Shown here: positions 1 through 8,263 of the stretch, in pieces | Layout of the letters: each line of letters starts with the position of its first letter | Position numbering within the stretch: the first letter of the stretch is position 1 | Notes under the pieces: model-generated | Databases searched by the model: none | Told to the model about the DNA's origin: nothing | What the model saw: only the letters and a program-made list of their open reading frames with translations | Program-made: the position numbers and the translations under genes | Assembly: GCF_028288465.1 (NCBI RefSeq) | Contig: NZ_JAQBNR010000060.1 | Span: forward strand, 1 to 64,000 | DNA: 64,000 bases | Reading direction: 5' to 3' | Origin: Ferruginibacter sp. | GTDB taxonomy: Bacteria > Bacteroidota > Bacteroidia > Chitinophagales > Chitinophagaceae

Positions 1-61
1 CTATCCCCCTTACCTGCGTTGCTGTCATTATCAATTATCCATTAAAAAGTTATTCATTCAA

Positions 62-2422
62 TCAGTCTGCTTTCAAACTCTTCACCGGGTTGCGCATGGC
101 TGCACTGATCGTATTGAGGCCTACCACCGCCATCGTTAACAGCAACATTAAAATGCCGACGATTGCAAATACCCAAATACTGATATTTACCCGGTAATCG
201 TATTTCAACAACCAGTTGTGCATACACCACCATGTAAGCGGAACTGCTATGATGAATGCTATAGCAACCAGCTTTAAAAATTCTTTGGAGATGAGGAGCA
301 GCAATTGCTGAATAGTAGCACCCAATACTTTTCTTACGCCAATTTCACGAAGGCGTTTAATAATGGTGAAAGAAGCCAAGCCAGCCAAACCAATACAACA
401 AATAAAAATGGCGAGCAGCGCAAAAATGTTCGCCAGCTTACTGATGAGATCTTCCGTTAAAAACTTGCGCTGAAATTCTTTATCAACAAACCGGTACTCA
501 AATGGTACTGCAGGATTGTACTTTTTGAAAACCGTTTCTATGGCCGTAAGCGCTTGCTGTGGTTGTACATCCCTATTCAACCGCATACTGATCCAGTTGG
601 AATTGTCAGGGTTATAAAAAGCCATCATCGGATCTACGGGAGTAAAAGGAGATTCCATCACGATATTGTTTACTACCCCAATCACCGTAAACTCCTTATT
701 GCCGTTACGTATCTGCATGCCAACCGGATCTTTTATATTCATAGCTTGTACAGCCGCCGCATTCAACAAAACGGAAGAACTGTCAACCGCGGCGCCTGAA
801 AAATCTTTGCCCTGCAATACCTTAATACCCATCGTTTTTGTAAAATCATTGTCAGTTGTAAGGCCTGTAAAAATAAGATTGAGATTGGCCGGTTTGCCCG
901 TCCAGTCTGGTGCAGGCGACTTCCAGTAAATTTCAGTAATGGGCGACATGGTTCTTGTTACCGAACTAATCAGGCCAGTCTGTAACAGTTCATTTTTAAT
1001 AACTGTATAATTTTTTTGCGTTTCGGGTGAGCCTGGAATGGAGATCAGGTTATTGGGGTTGTATCCCGTTGCCCTGTTTTTTACGAGGTTGATTTGCTGG
1101 TATACGATGATGGTGGCAGAGATGAGCAAGATAGAAATTACGAACTGACCGACGATCAAAAAATGCCTTGGCAATACTGCATTTTTGCCGGGATTGAAGG
1201 TGCCCTTCAACACTTTGATGGGGCTGAAAGAAGACAGGTATATTGCAGGATAACTGCCCGCTACCACACCGGTAAATACGATGATGGCAAATGCTGCCAG
1301 CCAGAATTGAGGTTGTGTAAAATCAAGAAACAGTTGCTTCTCAACGAGGGTATTAAATGCCGGTAACAAAAGGTATACCGCCAAAATTGAAAACACAAAA
1401 GAGATAAGCGCCAGTATGATGGATTCAAAAAAGAATTGTATCACGAGCTGCTTTTTTTCTGAACCCAGTGTTTTACGAATGCCGACTTCTTTCGCTCTTT
1501 TTTCTGAGCGGGCGGTTGACAGGTTCATAAAATTGATGCAGGCTATCAGCAATATTATGATGGCGATGATGGTAAACAACCGCACATACTCTATCATGCC
1601 GCCTACATTTTTTCCGTCTTTAAAATCACTGTACAGCCGCCACTTGCTCATAGGGAAAGCAAAGTAAGATGTGATCTTTTTATCACCGGGATCATGCAAC
1701 ACTTTTATCTCGTTGATCTTTTTTTCTATAGCAGCTATACCAGCGCCGGGTAAGGTTTGCAGGTACACCTGCCAGGATGAATTTTGCCAGTTGGCCATGG
1801 ATCGCTTCAGGCTTTCGTCTGCATAATTGAACGGCATAATGCAATCGAATTGTATGCTCGAATTACCGGGCACGTCTGCGACAACAGCAGTTACTTTAGC
1901 ATCCCGTTCATTATCTACCTTCACTGTTTTGTTGATTGGGTCGGCGTCACCAAATAAAGCTTTTGCCGCAGATTCCGTGAGCACAATAGAAGCTGGCTCC
2001 CGGATGGCATTGATCGCATTTCCCCTGATAAATTTATAAGAGAACACATCAAAAAAATGTTCACTTACCGTATAACCATCTTTCTTCAATTTGGCTTCAC
2101 CATTGGTCAGTATATAAGGCTGACGAAAGGTAGTAACAACTGCGTGTTTTACCTGTGGTATCTGTTGCTCTAAAGATGCGGCCAACGGCAGCACCATGGC
2201 CTCATCTGTAAAAATGGTATTGTTGAAATTGCGATGGCCCATTACCTTGTACACTTCGCTGTAGTTCTTTTGCGACTTATCGTAATTCACCTCATCCTTC
2301 ACCCATAACAGGATGAGTATGGCACAAGTGATGCCAATGGTTAGGCCAAGCAAATTGGTAAGGGAGAAACCCTTATTCCTGAATAAATTTCTCCAGGCGA
2401 TTTTTACGTAGTTTCTAAACAT
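62..2422 (-). CDS. FtsX/MacB-type ABC transporter permease 1 (last in train)
   Basis: The protein has about 786 residues and the double MacB_PCD-FtsX layout. One N-terminal membrane helix (about 20-41) is followed by a large periplasmic domain, then a first FtsX helix bundle that opens with the coupling motif KEVGIRKTLG near residue 310. A second periplasmic domain follows, then a second FtsX bundle with REIGVRKVLG near 694. It ends in NPVKSLKAD, the tail shared by all permeases here. I start it at MFRNY because every paralogue starts there; an in-frame ATG three codons upstream is less likely. It has no nucleotide-binding domain, so it must use a separate ATPase, presumably the one at 18437-19114. 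It lies 48 bp after permease 2 and is the last gene of the train inside the window. The substrate is unknown. Confidence 0.9.
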   Translation of the reverse strand: MFRNYVKIAWRNLFRNKGFSLTNLLGLTIGITCAILILLWVKDEVNYDKSQKNYSEVYKVMGHRNFNNTIFTDEAMVLPLAASLEQQIPQVKHAVVTTFRQPYILTNGEAKLKKDGYTVSEHFFDVFSYKFIRGNAINAIREPASIVLTESAAKALFGDADPINKTVKVDNERDAKVTAVVADVPGNSSIQFDCIMPFNYADESLKRSMANWQNSSWQVYLQTLPGAGIAAIEKKINEIKVLHDPGDKKITSYFAFPMSKWRLYSDFKDGKNVGGMIEYVRLFTIIAIIILLIACINFMNLSTARSEKRAKEVGIRKTLGSEKKQLVIQFFFESIILALISFVFSILAVYLLLPAFNTLVEKQLFLDFTQPQFWLAAFAIIVFTGVVAGSYPAIYLSSFSPIKVLKGTFNPGKNAVLPRHFLIVGQFVISILLISATIIVYQQINLVKNRATGYNPNNLISIPGSPETQKNYTVIKNELLQTGLISSVTRTMSPITEIYWKSPAPDWTGKPANLNLIFTGLTTDNDFTKTMGIKVLQGKDFSGAAVDSSSVLLNAAAVQAMNIKDPVGMQIRNGNKEFTVIGVVNNIVMESPFTPVDPMMAFYNPDNSNWISMRLNRDVQPQQALTAIETVFKKYNPAVPFEYRFVDKEFQRKFLTEDLISKLANIFALLAIFICCIGLAGLASFTIIKRLREIGVRKVLGATIQQLLLLISKEFLKLVAIAFIIAVPLTWWCMHNWLLKYDYRVNISIWVFAIVGILMLLLTMAVVGLNTISAAMRNPVKSLKAD

Positions 2423-2470
2423 AACAATCAATTTTTATTATAAATCATTCACTATAGAATTATCCATCAC

Positions 2471-4900
2471 CTAATCCGCCTTCAAACTCTTCACAGGATT
2501 AGTGATCGCCGCTTTTACTGCCTGGTAAAAAACGGTAGAGAGTGCAATGGCTACTGCAATGCAGCCCGCCAGTGCAAATACCCACCAACCGATATCGATA
2601 CGATATGCAAAATCCTGCAGCCACTGGTGCATGAAGTACCAGGCTACCGGCGTAGCAATCAGCAAGGCAATTAACACCAGCAGTAAAAAATCTTTTGACA
2701 ATAGTGATACAATGCTTTGTACACTGGCGCCCAATACTTTTCGTACACCAATTTCTTTAATGCGGCTTTCCACCGTAAAAGTGGTGAGACCAAACAAACC
2801 CAGGCAAGCGATAAAGATGGCCCAGATAGCGGCAGAGGAAAACATGTCGCCATATTGCTTTTCAGACAGGTAACTTTTGTTATAATTATCATCTACAAAA
2901 AAGAATTCAAAAGGATTACCGCTGAAACTTTTTTTGTAGAGTTTTTCCAGGAAGGCCATTTTATCCTGCATCTTATCCGCCGTTAAACGGACAGTAAAAT
3001 AAGTGCTGTTGTTTTGCGGATAAAAGATGATCGGATCGATGGCATTTTGCAGGCTTTTATGGTGATAGTCTTTTACCACGCCTACTACATCCAGCGCCCG
3101 TTCGTCCCATTGAATTTTGGTGTGTAAAATGTCTTCCGGGTTTTGAAAGCCCAGTTGTTTTACTGCCGTTTCATTCATCAGCACTTTGCTGTTGGAATTC
3201 CATTCCACATTACATTCTGCTGCGGTAAAATTTCTGCCGGCAACCAGGCCAATATCATACGCCTTTAAAAACCGGTCGCCAATGATAGCAAAGGCATAGG
3301 TTTTTAATTCATCTCCTTTTTTTGAGTTTGGCTGCGTAAATCCACTGGTGGCAAAGTTGTAGCCTTTGCTGGGTACGGCGCCGGAAGTGGCATAATCTTT
3401 TATGAAACTTTGCTGCGACAATTCATCCCAGAAAGCAGAACGGCGGTTTTTAAATGTACTGTCCTTGCCGGTTTCAGGGCCTTGTATCACCAGCAGCTGG
3501 CTGGTATTGATGCCCAGTTGCTGATTCTTCATGTAGCTGAGCTGGGTGTAAATAAGTATGGTCGCAATGATGAGCACAATGGAAATAACAAACTGCGCTA
3601 CCACCAGCGACTTGCGTAAAAAAATACCTTTGGCGGTAGAACCTATTTTCCCTTTTAATGTGTCAATCGGATTATACCTGGATAAAGAAAACGCGGTGTA
3701 GGCACCGGAAAAAACAGAACCAGCCACCAGTAATGCCAATGCAAACAACCATGTTTTTGTGGTACCCAATGTTTGCAGTGAAATGGTTTTGTTGATAAGT
3801 TGATTAAACAAAGGTTGTATCAGTATTACCAGCGCAATCGCAACGGTAAATCCAATTAAATTGATCAGTACAGACTCGCCCATAAATTGTGCTACAAGGC
3901 TTTGCCTGCTGGCACCAATTGCTTTCCTGATGCCTACTTCACCAGCCCGTTTGATAGAGTTGGCAGTAGATAAATTGATATAATTGAACCAGGCAATCAG
4001 CAGGATTAAGAATGCGATAGCGCCTAACATATACACATATTTCAGGTTGCCGTAGGTAAGGTAGCGGTCGCTTAAAGAAGAACCCAAATGTACTGCAGAG
4101 AAAGCCTGCAAATGAAACTGCACACCGTCTTTATCTTTCTTTAATTCATTGCGCATGGCAGTAAGCTTTTTTTCAAAGCTGGCTGCGTTTACGCCTTCAT
4201 TCAATTCAAAATAGGTGTTGATGTATTGCGATGAAAGATTGTCTAGTCTGGCCCAATCGTTATCATTTAAATTGGCTGGATTTTTTAAGGTTTCCAGCGA
4301 AAACACCATATCGTAATGGATGTCGCTGTTGTTGCCCATATCAGCATATACACCTTCCACTGTATAAAGTGCAGCGCCAAACTGGTTGTTTAAAGTAAGC
4401 GTTTTGCCAATTGGGTCTGTATCTCCAAAATATTTTTTGGCAGCTGATGCAGACATAAAACAGGTATTGGTTTTATTGAAGTCCGCAGGCGATCCCTGCT
4501 TTAAAGGAAAGCTGAAAAAATTGAAAAAATTACCTTCTGCATAACCAATTTGGTTTTCCCGGTAAGCCTGCTTGCTGTTGTCGTTTTTACTTACAATGCC
4601 TTTGGCAACATCATCAGCAAAGCGGCAATATTCTTTTAATTCCGGAAAACGCTGCCTGGCCTGCAAGGCCCAGCCAGGCTCCTGTTCAGGCCATGTTTTA
4701 CCGGCTGCATCTTCATTAATAAGCCGGTACATGCCAGACAGACTTTTATGAAACTGGTTAACACTTTTCTCCAGGCTGATGTATTCCGCCAGCAATAAAA
4801 AAGCTGCAATGCCCATGGCAAGTCCGGCAATGTTGATGGCCGCATACACTTTGTTACGGAAGATATTTCTGAAAGCAATTTTTATAAAATTTTTAAACAT
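2471..4900 (-). CDS. FtsX/MacB-type ABC transporter permease 2
   Basis: This 809-residue permease has the N-terminal helix (about 18-40), two periplasmic MacB_PCD-like domains and two FtsX bundles. The cytoplasmic coupling motifs are GEVGIRKAIG near residue 322 and KEIGVRKVLG near 718, and it ends NPVKSLKAD. After the first helix the sequence diverges strongly from its neighbours, and it lacks the acidic DE-YD stretch seen in permeases 1, 3 and 4, so it is not a recent duplicate. It lies 57 bp downstream of the DUF2807 gene and 48 bp upstream of permease 1, so these three are probably translated from one message. Family membership is secure; substrate and partner assignment are inference. Confidence 0.9.
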   Translation of the reverse strand: MFKNFIKIAFRNIFRNKVYAAINIAGLAMGIAAFLLLAEYISLEKSVNQFHKSLSGMYRLINEDAAGKTWPEQEPGWALQARQRFPELKEYCRFADDVAKGIVSKNDNSKQAYRENQIGYAEGNFFNFFSFPLKQGSPADFNKTNTCFMSASAAKKYFGDTDPIGKTLTLNNQFGAALYTVEGVYADMGNNSDIHYDMVFSLETLKNPANLNDNDWARLDNLSSQYINTYFELNEGVNAASFEKKLTAMRNELKKDKDGVQFHLQAFSAVHLGSSLSDRYLTYGNLKYVYMLGAIAFLILLIAWFNYINLSTANSIKRAGEVGIRKAIGASRQSLVAQFMGESVLINLIGFTVAIALVILIQPLFNQLINKTISLQTLGTTKTWLFALALLVAGSVFSGAYTAFSLSRYNPIDTLKGKIGSTAKGIFLRKSLVVAQFVISIVLIIATILIYTQLSYMKNQQLGINTSQLLVIQGPETGKDSTFKNRRSAFWDELSQQSFIKDYATSGAVPSKGYNFATSGFTQPNSKKGDELKTYAFAIIGDRFLKAYDIGLVAGRNFTAAECNVEWNSNSKVLMNETAVKQLGFQNPEDILHTKIQWDERALDVVGVVKDYHHKSLQNAIDPIIFYPQNNSTYFTVRLTADKMQDKMAFLEKLYKKSFSGNPFEFFFVDDNYNKSYLSEKQYGDMFSSAAIWAIFIACLGLFGLTTFTVESRIKEIGVRKVLGASVQSIVSLLSKDFLLLVLIALLIATPVAWYFMHQWLQDFAYRIDIGWWVFALAGCIAVAIALSTVFYQAVKAAITNPVKSLKAD

Positions 4901-4957
4901 CGTATTTCATTTCTGTTGTTATCCTCCTATTAATCTGCATTATGCCCGGCCTTCCGG

Positions 4958-5698
4958 TTAATTTATTTTATCAATCAGCATATCGCCGATGTGTATTCCC
5001 TTTACTATCTCGGGATCGCCTTTGTAATGCAATTTTGCATCGCCGAATGCGGTCACTTTAATTTTATCAGCTGCGTTCAATGTAAAATCCGATTCACCAT
5101 AACTCACGACATAACTACTGCGGCCGTTAACAGCAATCGTGTTTATTTTGCTTTCGCCATAAGATGTATAGTGCTGTTCCTTAATGGTGCCGGCTTTTAT
5201 TTCAAGCGTATTTTCGCCGTATAATTTGGTATGCAGTTCGCCAAAATTGACTTCGTTCATAGTAAGTTTTGTTTCACCATATAGCTTCAGGTCAAACTCA
5301 TCAGCAGCAACCGGGCTTTTAAACAATTGCGTTTCATCTCCGCGGATAGAAAGGCTGTTCAGCGTTTTATACGTGATGGTTGCTGTTACCACCGTACCAT
5401 TGTAAATAGAATGTTTCTCCTTGTATCCATTTTCATAAGAGGTTTCATTTTTTGGAATTTGCTTGGCGCCATCGAGGTATACCCAAAGTGTTTTATTATT
5501 GACTTCCATGTGCAGTTTACGCTTGTCTACCGAACAGTTTTCAACATTTACTTCTTCCTTATCGCCCTCCACAAATGTTACCCGTATGTACGGACTTACA
5601 ATAATCTTTTCAAAATGCTTAACGCTTGTAACCTCCGCCTGCAGGGCAGATGAAGTCATCATCAGCAAGGCTGCGGCAAAAAAATGTATCTTTTTCAT
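4958..5698 (-). CDS. Secreted DUF2807 (head GIN domain) protein
   Basis: The 246-residue protein has a clear signal peptide (MKKIHFFAAALL, cleavage likely after LQA). The mature part matches the DUF2807 family, predicted right-handed beta-helix proteins of the Bacteroidota envelope that are often annotated as putative autotransporter adhesins. The C-terminal half shows a repeat of about 20 residues, each unit carrying a YGE-like turn: LYGETKL, LYGENTL, SYGESKI, SYGESDF, then AFGDAKL. Such ladders are typical of stacked beta-coils. The gene is inserted between permeases 3 and 2 with gaps of 30 and 57 bp, so it is co-transcribed with them. Its presence suggests the permease train acts on, or senses, the envelope. 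The molecular role of the family is not established. Confidence 0.85.
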   Translation of the reverse strand: MKKIHFFAAALLMMTSSALQAEVTSVKHFEKIIVSPYIRVTFVEGDKEEVNVENCSVDKRKLHMEVNNKTLWVYLDGAKQIPKNETSYENGYKEKHSIYNGTVVTATITYKTLNSLSIRGDETQLFKSPVAADEFDLKLYGETKLTMNEVNFGELHTKLYGENTLEIKAGTIKEQHYTSYGESKINTIAVNGRSSYVVSYGESDFTLNAADKIKVTAFGDAKLHYKGDPEIVKGIHIGDMLIDKIN

Positions 5699-5728
5699 AT
5701 ATTAAAGGGTTTTGTTGTTGTTTAAATA

Positions 5729-8092
5729 CTATTCCGCTCTTAAACTTTTTACCGGGTTTACAAGTGCCGCTCTTATTGCCTGGTAACTGACCGTACTCAG
5801 GGCTATAAAGACTGATAACAACCCGGTAGCTATAAACACCCACCACTCTACACTTATGTGGTAGGTAAATGCCTTTAACCATTTTGTCATTGCCCACCAG
5901 GCTATCGGTGATGCGATGACAAAGGATATAATCACCAGCTTTAAAAAATCTTTAGATAAAAGTGTGGTGATACTGGAAACACTTGCGCCCAGTGCTTTAC
6001 GAACTCCGATTTCCTTGATGCGGTTTTCTGCCATGTAAGTGGCAAGCCCAAACAAACCGAGGCAGGAAATAAAAATGGTGAGACCGGCAAACAGCGCCGC
6101 CAGCATTCCAATCCGTTTTTCATCGTCAAACTTTTTGGCGTAACTATCATCCACAAATTTGTATTCAAAGGGATATTGTGTATTATACTTTTTAAAAGTA
6201 TTTTCCATCAATGCTATATCTTCCGTAACGGGTTTTGCAGGATTCAGTTTTACATGAATTGTATTGAACCATGACTTTGGCCCCATGACTACCAGCTGCG
6301 AAATCTTCTCATACGGCGACTGATAAATGAAGTCTTTTAAAACACCTACTACATGCCATTCCTGACCATCTGCTCTGATGATTTGCCCAAGCGGATCCTT
6401 TAACCGCATAATTTTTACCGCAGTTTCGTTTAGCAGGATAGCAGTGGAATCAGCTACATTACTGTTGACATCAATATCTCTTCCCTGCACCAGCTGCACC
6501 CCCATTGTTTTTACAAAATCCGCGTCTGAAGACATCCTGATAAAATCAGTTTTTTCATCTTCTTCGTTACTGCCCGGCCATTTAAAACCCCACCCATCGC
6601 TGTAGTGTTGCGTGATGGGGCTCATAGATTTGGTGACGGCCACTGCGGCGCCCGTGCTGAGCAATTCCGTCTTTATCAAATGATAATTTTTATCGGCTTC
6701 GCCCTGCAGCGAAGTGTATACCAGGTTACTGCGGGAGTAGCCGCTATCCCGCTGCTGTGCATACCTGATTTGATTGCGGACAATAATTGTGCAAATGATG
6801 AGCGCAATGGCAAATGTAAATTGCAATACTACCAAAATTTTACGTGGCGTAACCAATGCGTTCTCTGCCTTAAATGTGCCCTTCAACACTTTAACCGGTT
6901 GATAAGCAGATAGGCAGAATGCAGGATAACTGCCGGCAAGCAGGCCTGTAATTAAAATAAAACTGATGGCAAACAACCAGTACCATGGATTCAGGAAATC
7001 GATGAACAATTGTTTATCGACCAGCTTATTGAAACTACCCAATGTTAGTTGTACGATTACAACGGCGATGATACCGGCAAAAAACGAAAGCAAAATACTT
7101 TCGCCGATGAACTGCCCGATGAGCGAGCTTTTATTTGCGCCTACTGCCTTTCGCACACCTACTTCCCTGGCTCTTTTTTCACTCCGGGCTGTACTTAGGT
7201 TCATAAAATTAATGCAGGCTATCAGCAAAATAAATACAGCAATGATGGAGAACAATCTGACTCTCTCTATGCGACCTCCGACATACCTTCCATTCTCCGA
7301 ACGTGAATACAACCAGGCATCGCTGAACAATTGTGTAAATACCTGTGTGGTTGATTTCTCCGTGCTTTTGGTGTGATCGATGGTGATGTTCCGGATCTTT
7401 GCATCAAAGGCTGCCTGCGTTGCATATGGCTTCAGTGATACAAAAGTCCTGATCCCGTTATTCGTCCAGCTGCTATCATCGCCACCAATTTTACTGAGGT
7501 AAGGCCAGGGAATGATGTATTCAAAATTAAAGGAAGTGTTGTTTGGTAAATCCTTCAGAATACCGGCCACGGTAAAATAATCCGAACTATCAACCCTGAT
7601 AGATTTGCCCATGGCTTCCTCATCACCGAATAATTTTTTTGCCAGCTTTTGCGTAAGCACAATGTTGTAATTGCCCTTCAACGCATCCGGATTACCCTTG
7701 ATCAACGGAAAGCTAAACATGTGTAGAAATCCGGTGTCGCTGAAGATGCCGGAAACGTTCAGGTGCTTTTCGCCCAGGGTTAATAAAAAATCAGCATTCC
7801 GCACCCGTACGGCATCTTCCACTTCCGGATAGCCCTGTTTTAAGGCAGGACCGAGGGGTTTTGATGTAGTACCCCATGCCCATACCTCGCCATTAAATTT
7901 ATCCCTGTTATTGGCAACATACAAACGATCTTTTTTTGCATGAAACCGGTCATGGCTTACCTCATTGCCAATCCACAAAAGAATAAGAATGGCACTGGCC
8001 ATACCAATGGCAAGTCCTAAAATGTTGATGAAGGAAAAGCCTTTATTGCGACCTAAGTTGCGCCAGGCTATTTTGAAATAATTTTTCAGCAT
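5729..8092 (-). CDS. FtsX/MacB-type ABC transporter permease 3
   Basis: This 787-residue permease has the helix-periplasmic-FtsX-periplasmic-FtsX layout. The N-terminus MLKNYFKIAWRNL leads into a membrane helix at about 20-42. The coupling motifs are REVGVRKAVG near residue 312 and KEIGVRKALG near 696, and the C-terminus is NPVKSLRAE. It is the permease most like permease 1 by eye: both share the IACINFMNLSTARSEKRA segment before the first coupling motif. A 171-bp gap containing a dispersed repeat separates it from permease 4, whereas only 30 bp separate it from the DUF2807 gene. The gap could carry an internal promoter or processing site. The substrate is unknown. Confidence 0.9.
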   Translation of the reverse strand: MLKNYFKIAWRNLGRNKGFSFINILGLAIGMASAILILLWIGNEVSHDRFHAKKDRLYVANNRDKFNGEVWAWGTTSKPLGPALKQGYPEVEDAVRVRNADFLLTLGEKHLNVSGIFSDTGFLHMFSFPLIKGNPDALKGNYNIVLTQKLAKKLFGDEEAMGKSIRVDSSDYFTVAGILKDLPNNTSFNFEYIIPWPYLSKIGGDDSSWTNNGIRTFVSLKPYATQAAFDAKIRNITIDHTKSTEKSTTQVFTQLFSDAWLYSRSENGRYVGGRIERVRLFSIIAVFILLIACINFMNLSTARSEKRAREVGVRKAVGANKSSLIGQFIGESILLSFFAGIIAVVIVQLTLGSFNKLVDKQLFIDFLNPWYWLFAISFILITGLLAGSYPAFCLSAYQPVKVLKGTFKAENALVTPRKILVVLQFTFAIALIICTIIVRNQIRYAQQRDSGYSRSNLVYTSLQGEADKNYHLIKTELLSTGAAVAVTKSMSPITQHYSDGWGFKWPGSNEEDEKTDFIRMSSDADFVKTMGVQLVQGRDIDVNSNVADSTAILLNETAVKIMRLKDPLGQIIRADGQEWHVVGVLKDFIYQSPYEKISQLVVMGPKSWFNTIHVKLNPAKPVTEDIALMENTFKKYNTQYPFEYKFVDDSYAKKFDDEKRIGMLAALFAGLTIFISCLGLFGLATYMAENRIKEIGVRKALGASVSSITTLLSKDFLKLVIISFVIASPIAWWAMTKWLKAFTYHISVEWWVFIATGLLSVFIALSTVSYQAIRAALVNPVKSLRAE

Positions 8093-8135
8093 ACCTGTTC
8101 TTTATTTTTTTAATTCGGTTTTTTGCTACCCTTTA

Positions 8136-8220
8136 ATAAAGGTTCAACAAAGCTGTTTTTGTACAAGAGGGCGACGCAAGGATGATGAACATTGCTTCCC
8201 GGCCCGGACAAATATTTTTA
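8136..8220. repeat. Dispersed intergenic repeat, copy A
   Basis: This segment aligns with 34441-34524 in the same orientation. The best conserved core is TACAAGAGGGCGAYGCAA followed by GATGAT, GCTTC and a CCSGACAAA end. Both copies lie just downstream of the stop of a minus-strand gene (here permease 4, 44 bp away). It is not coding in any frame I could support. It looks like a genome-wide intergenic repeat family, whose origin (relic of a small mobile element or a conserved 3' UTR element) I cannot tell. Confidence 0.65.
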
Positions 8221-8263
8221 ATTTATGAACACCACATTTTTTCGCTTCAGGAAATGAATAGAA

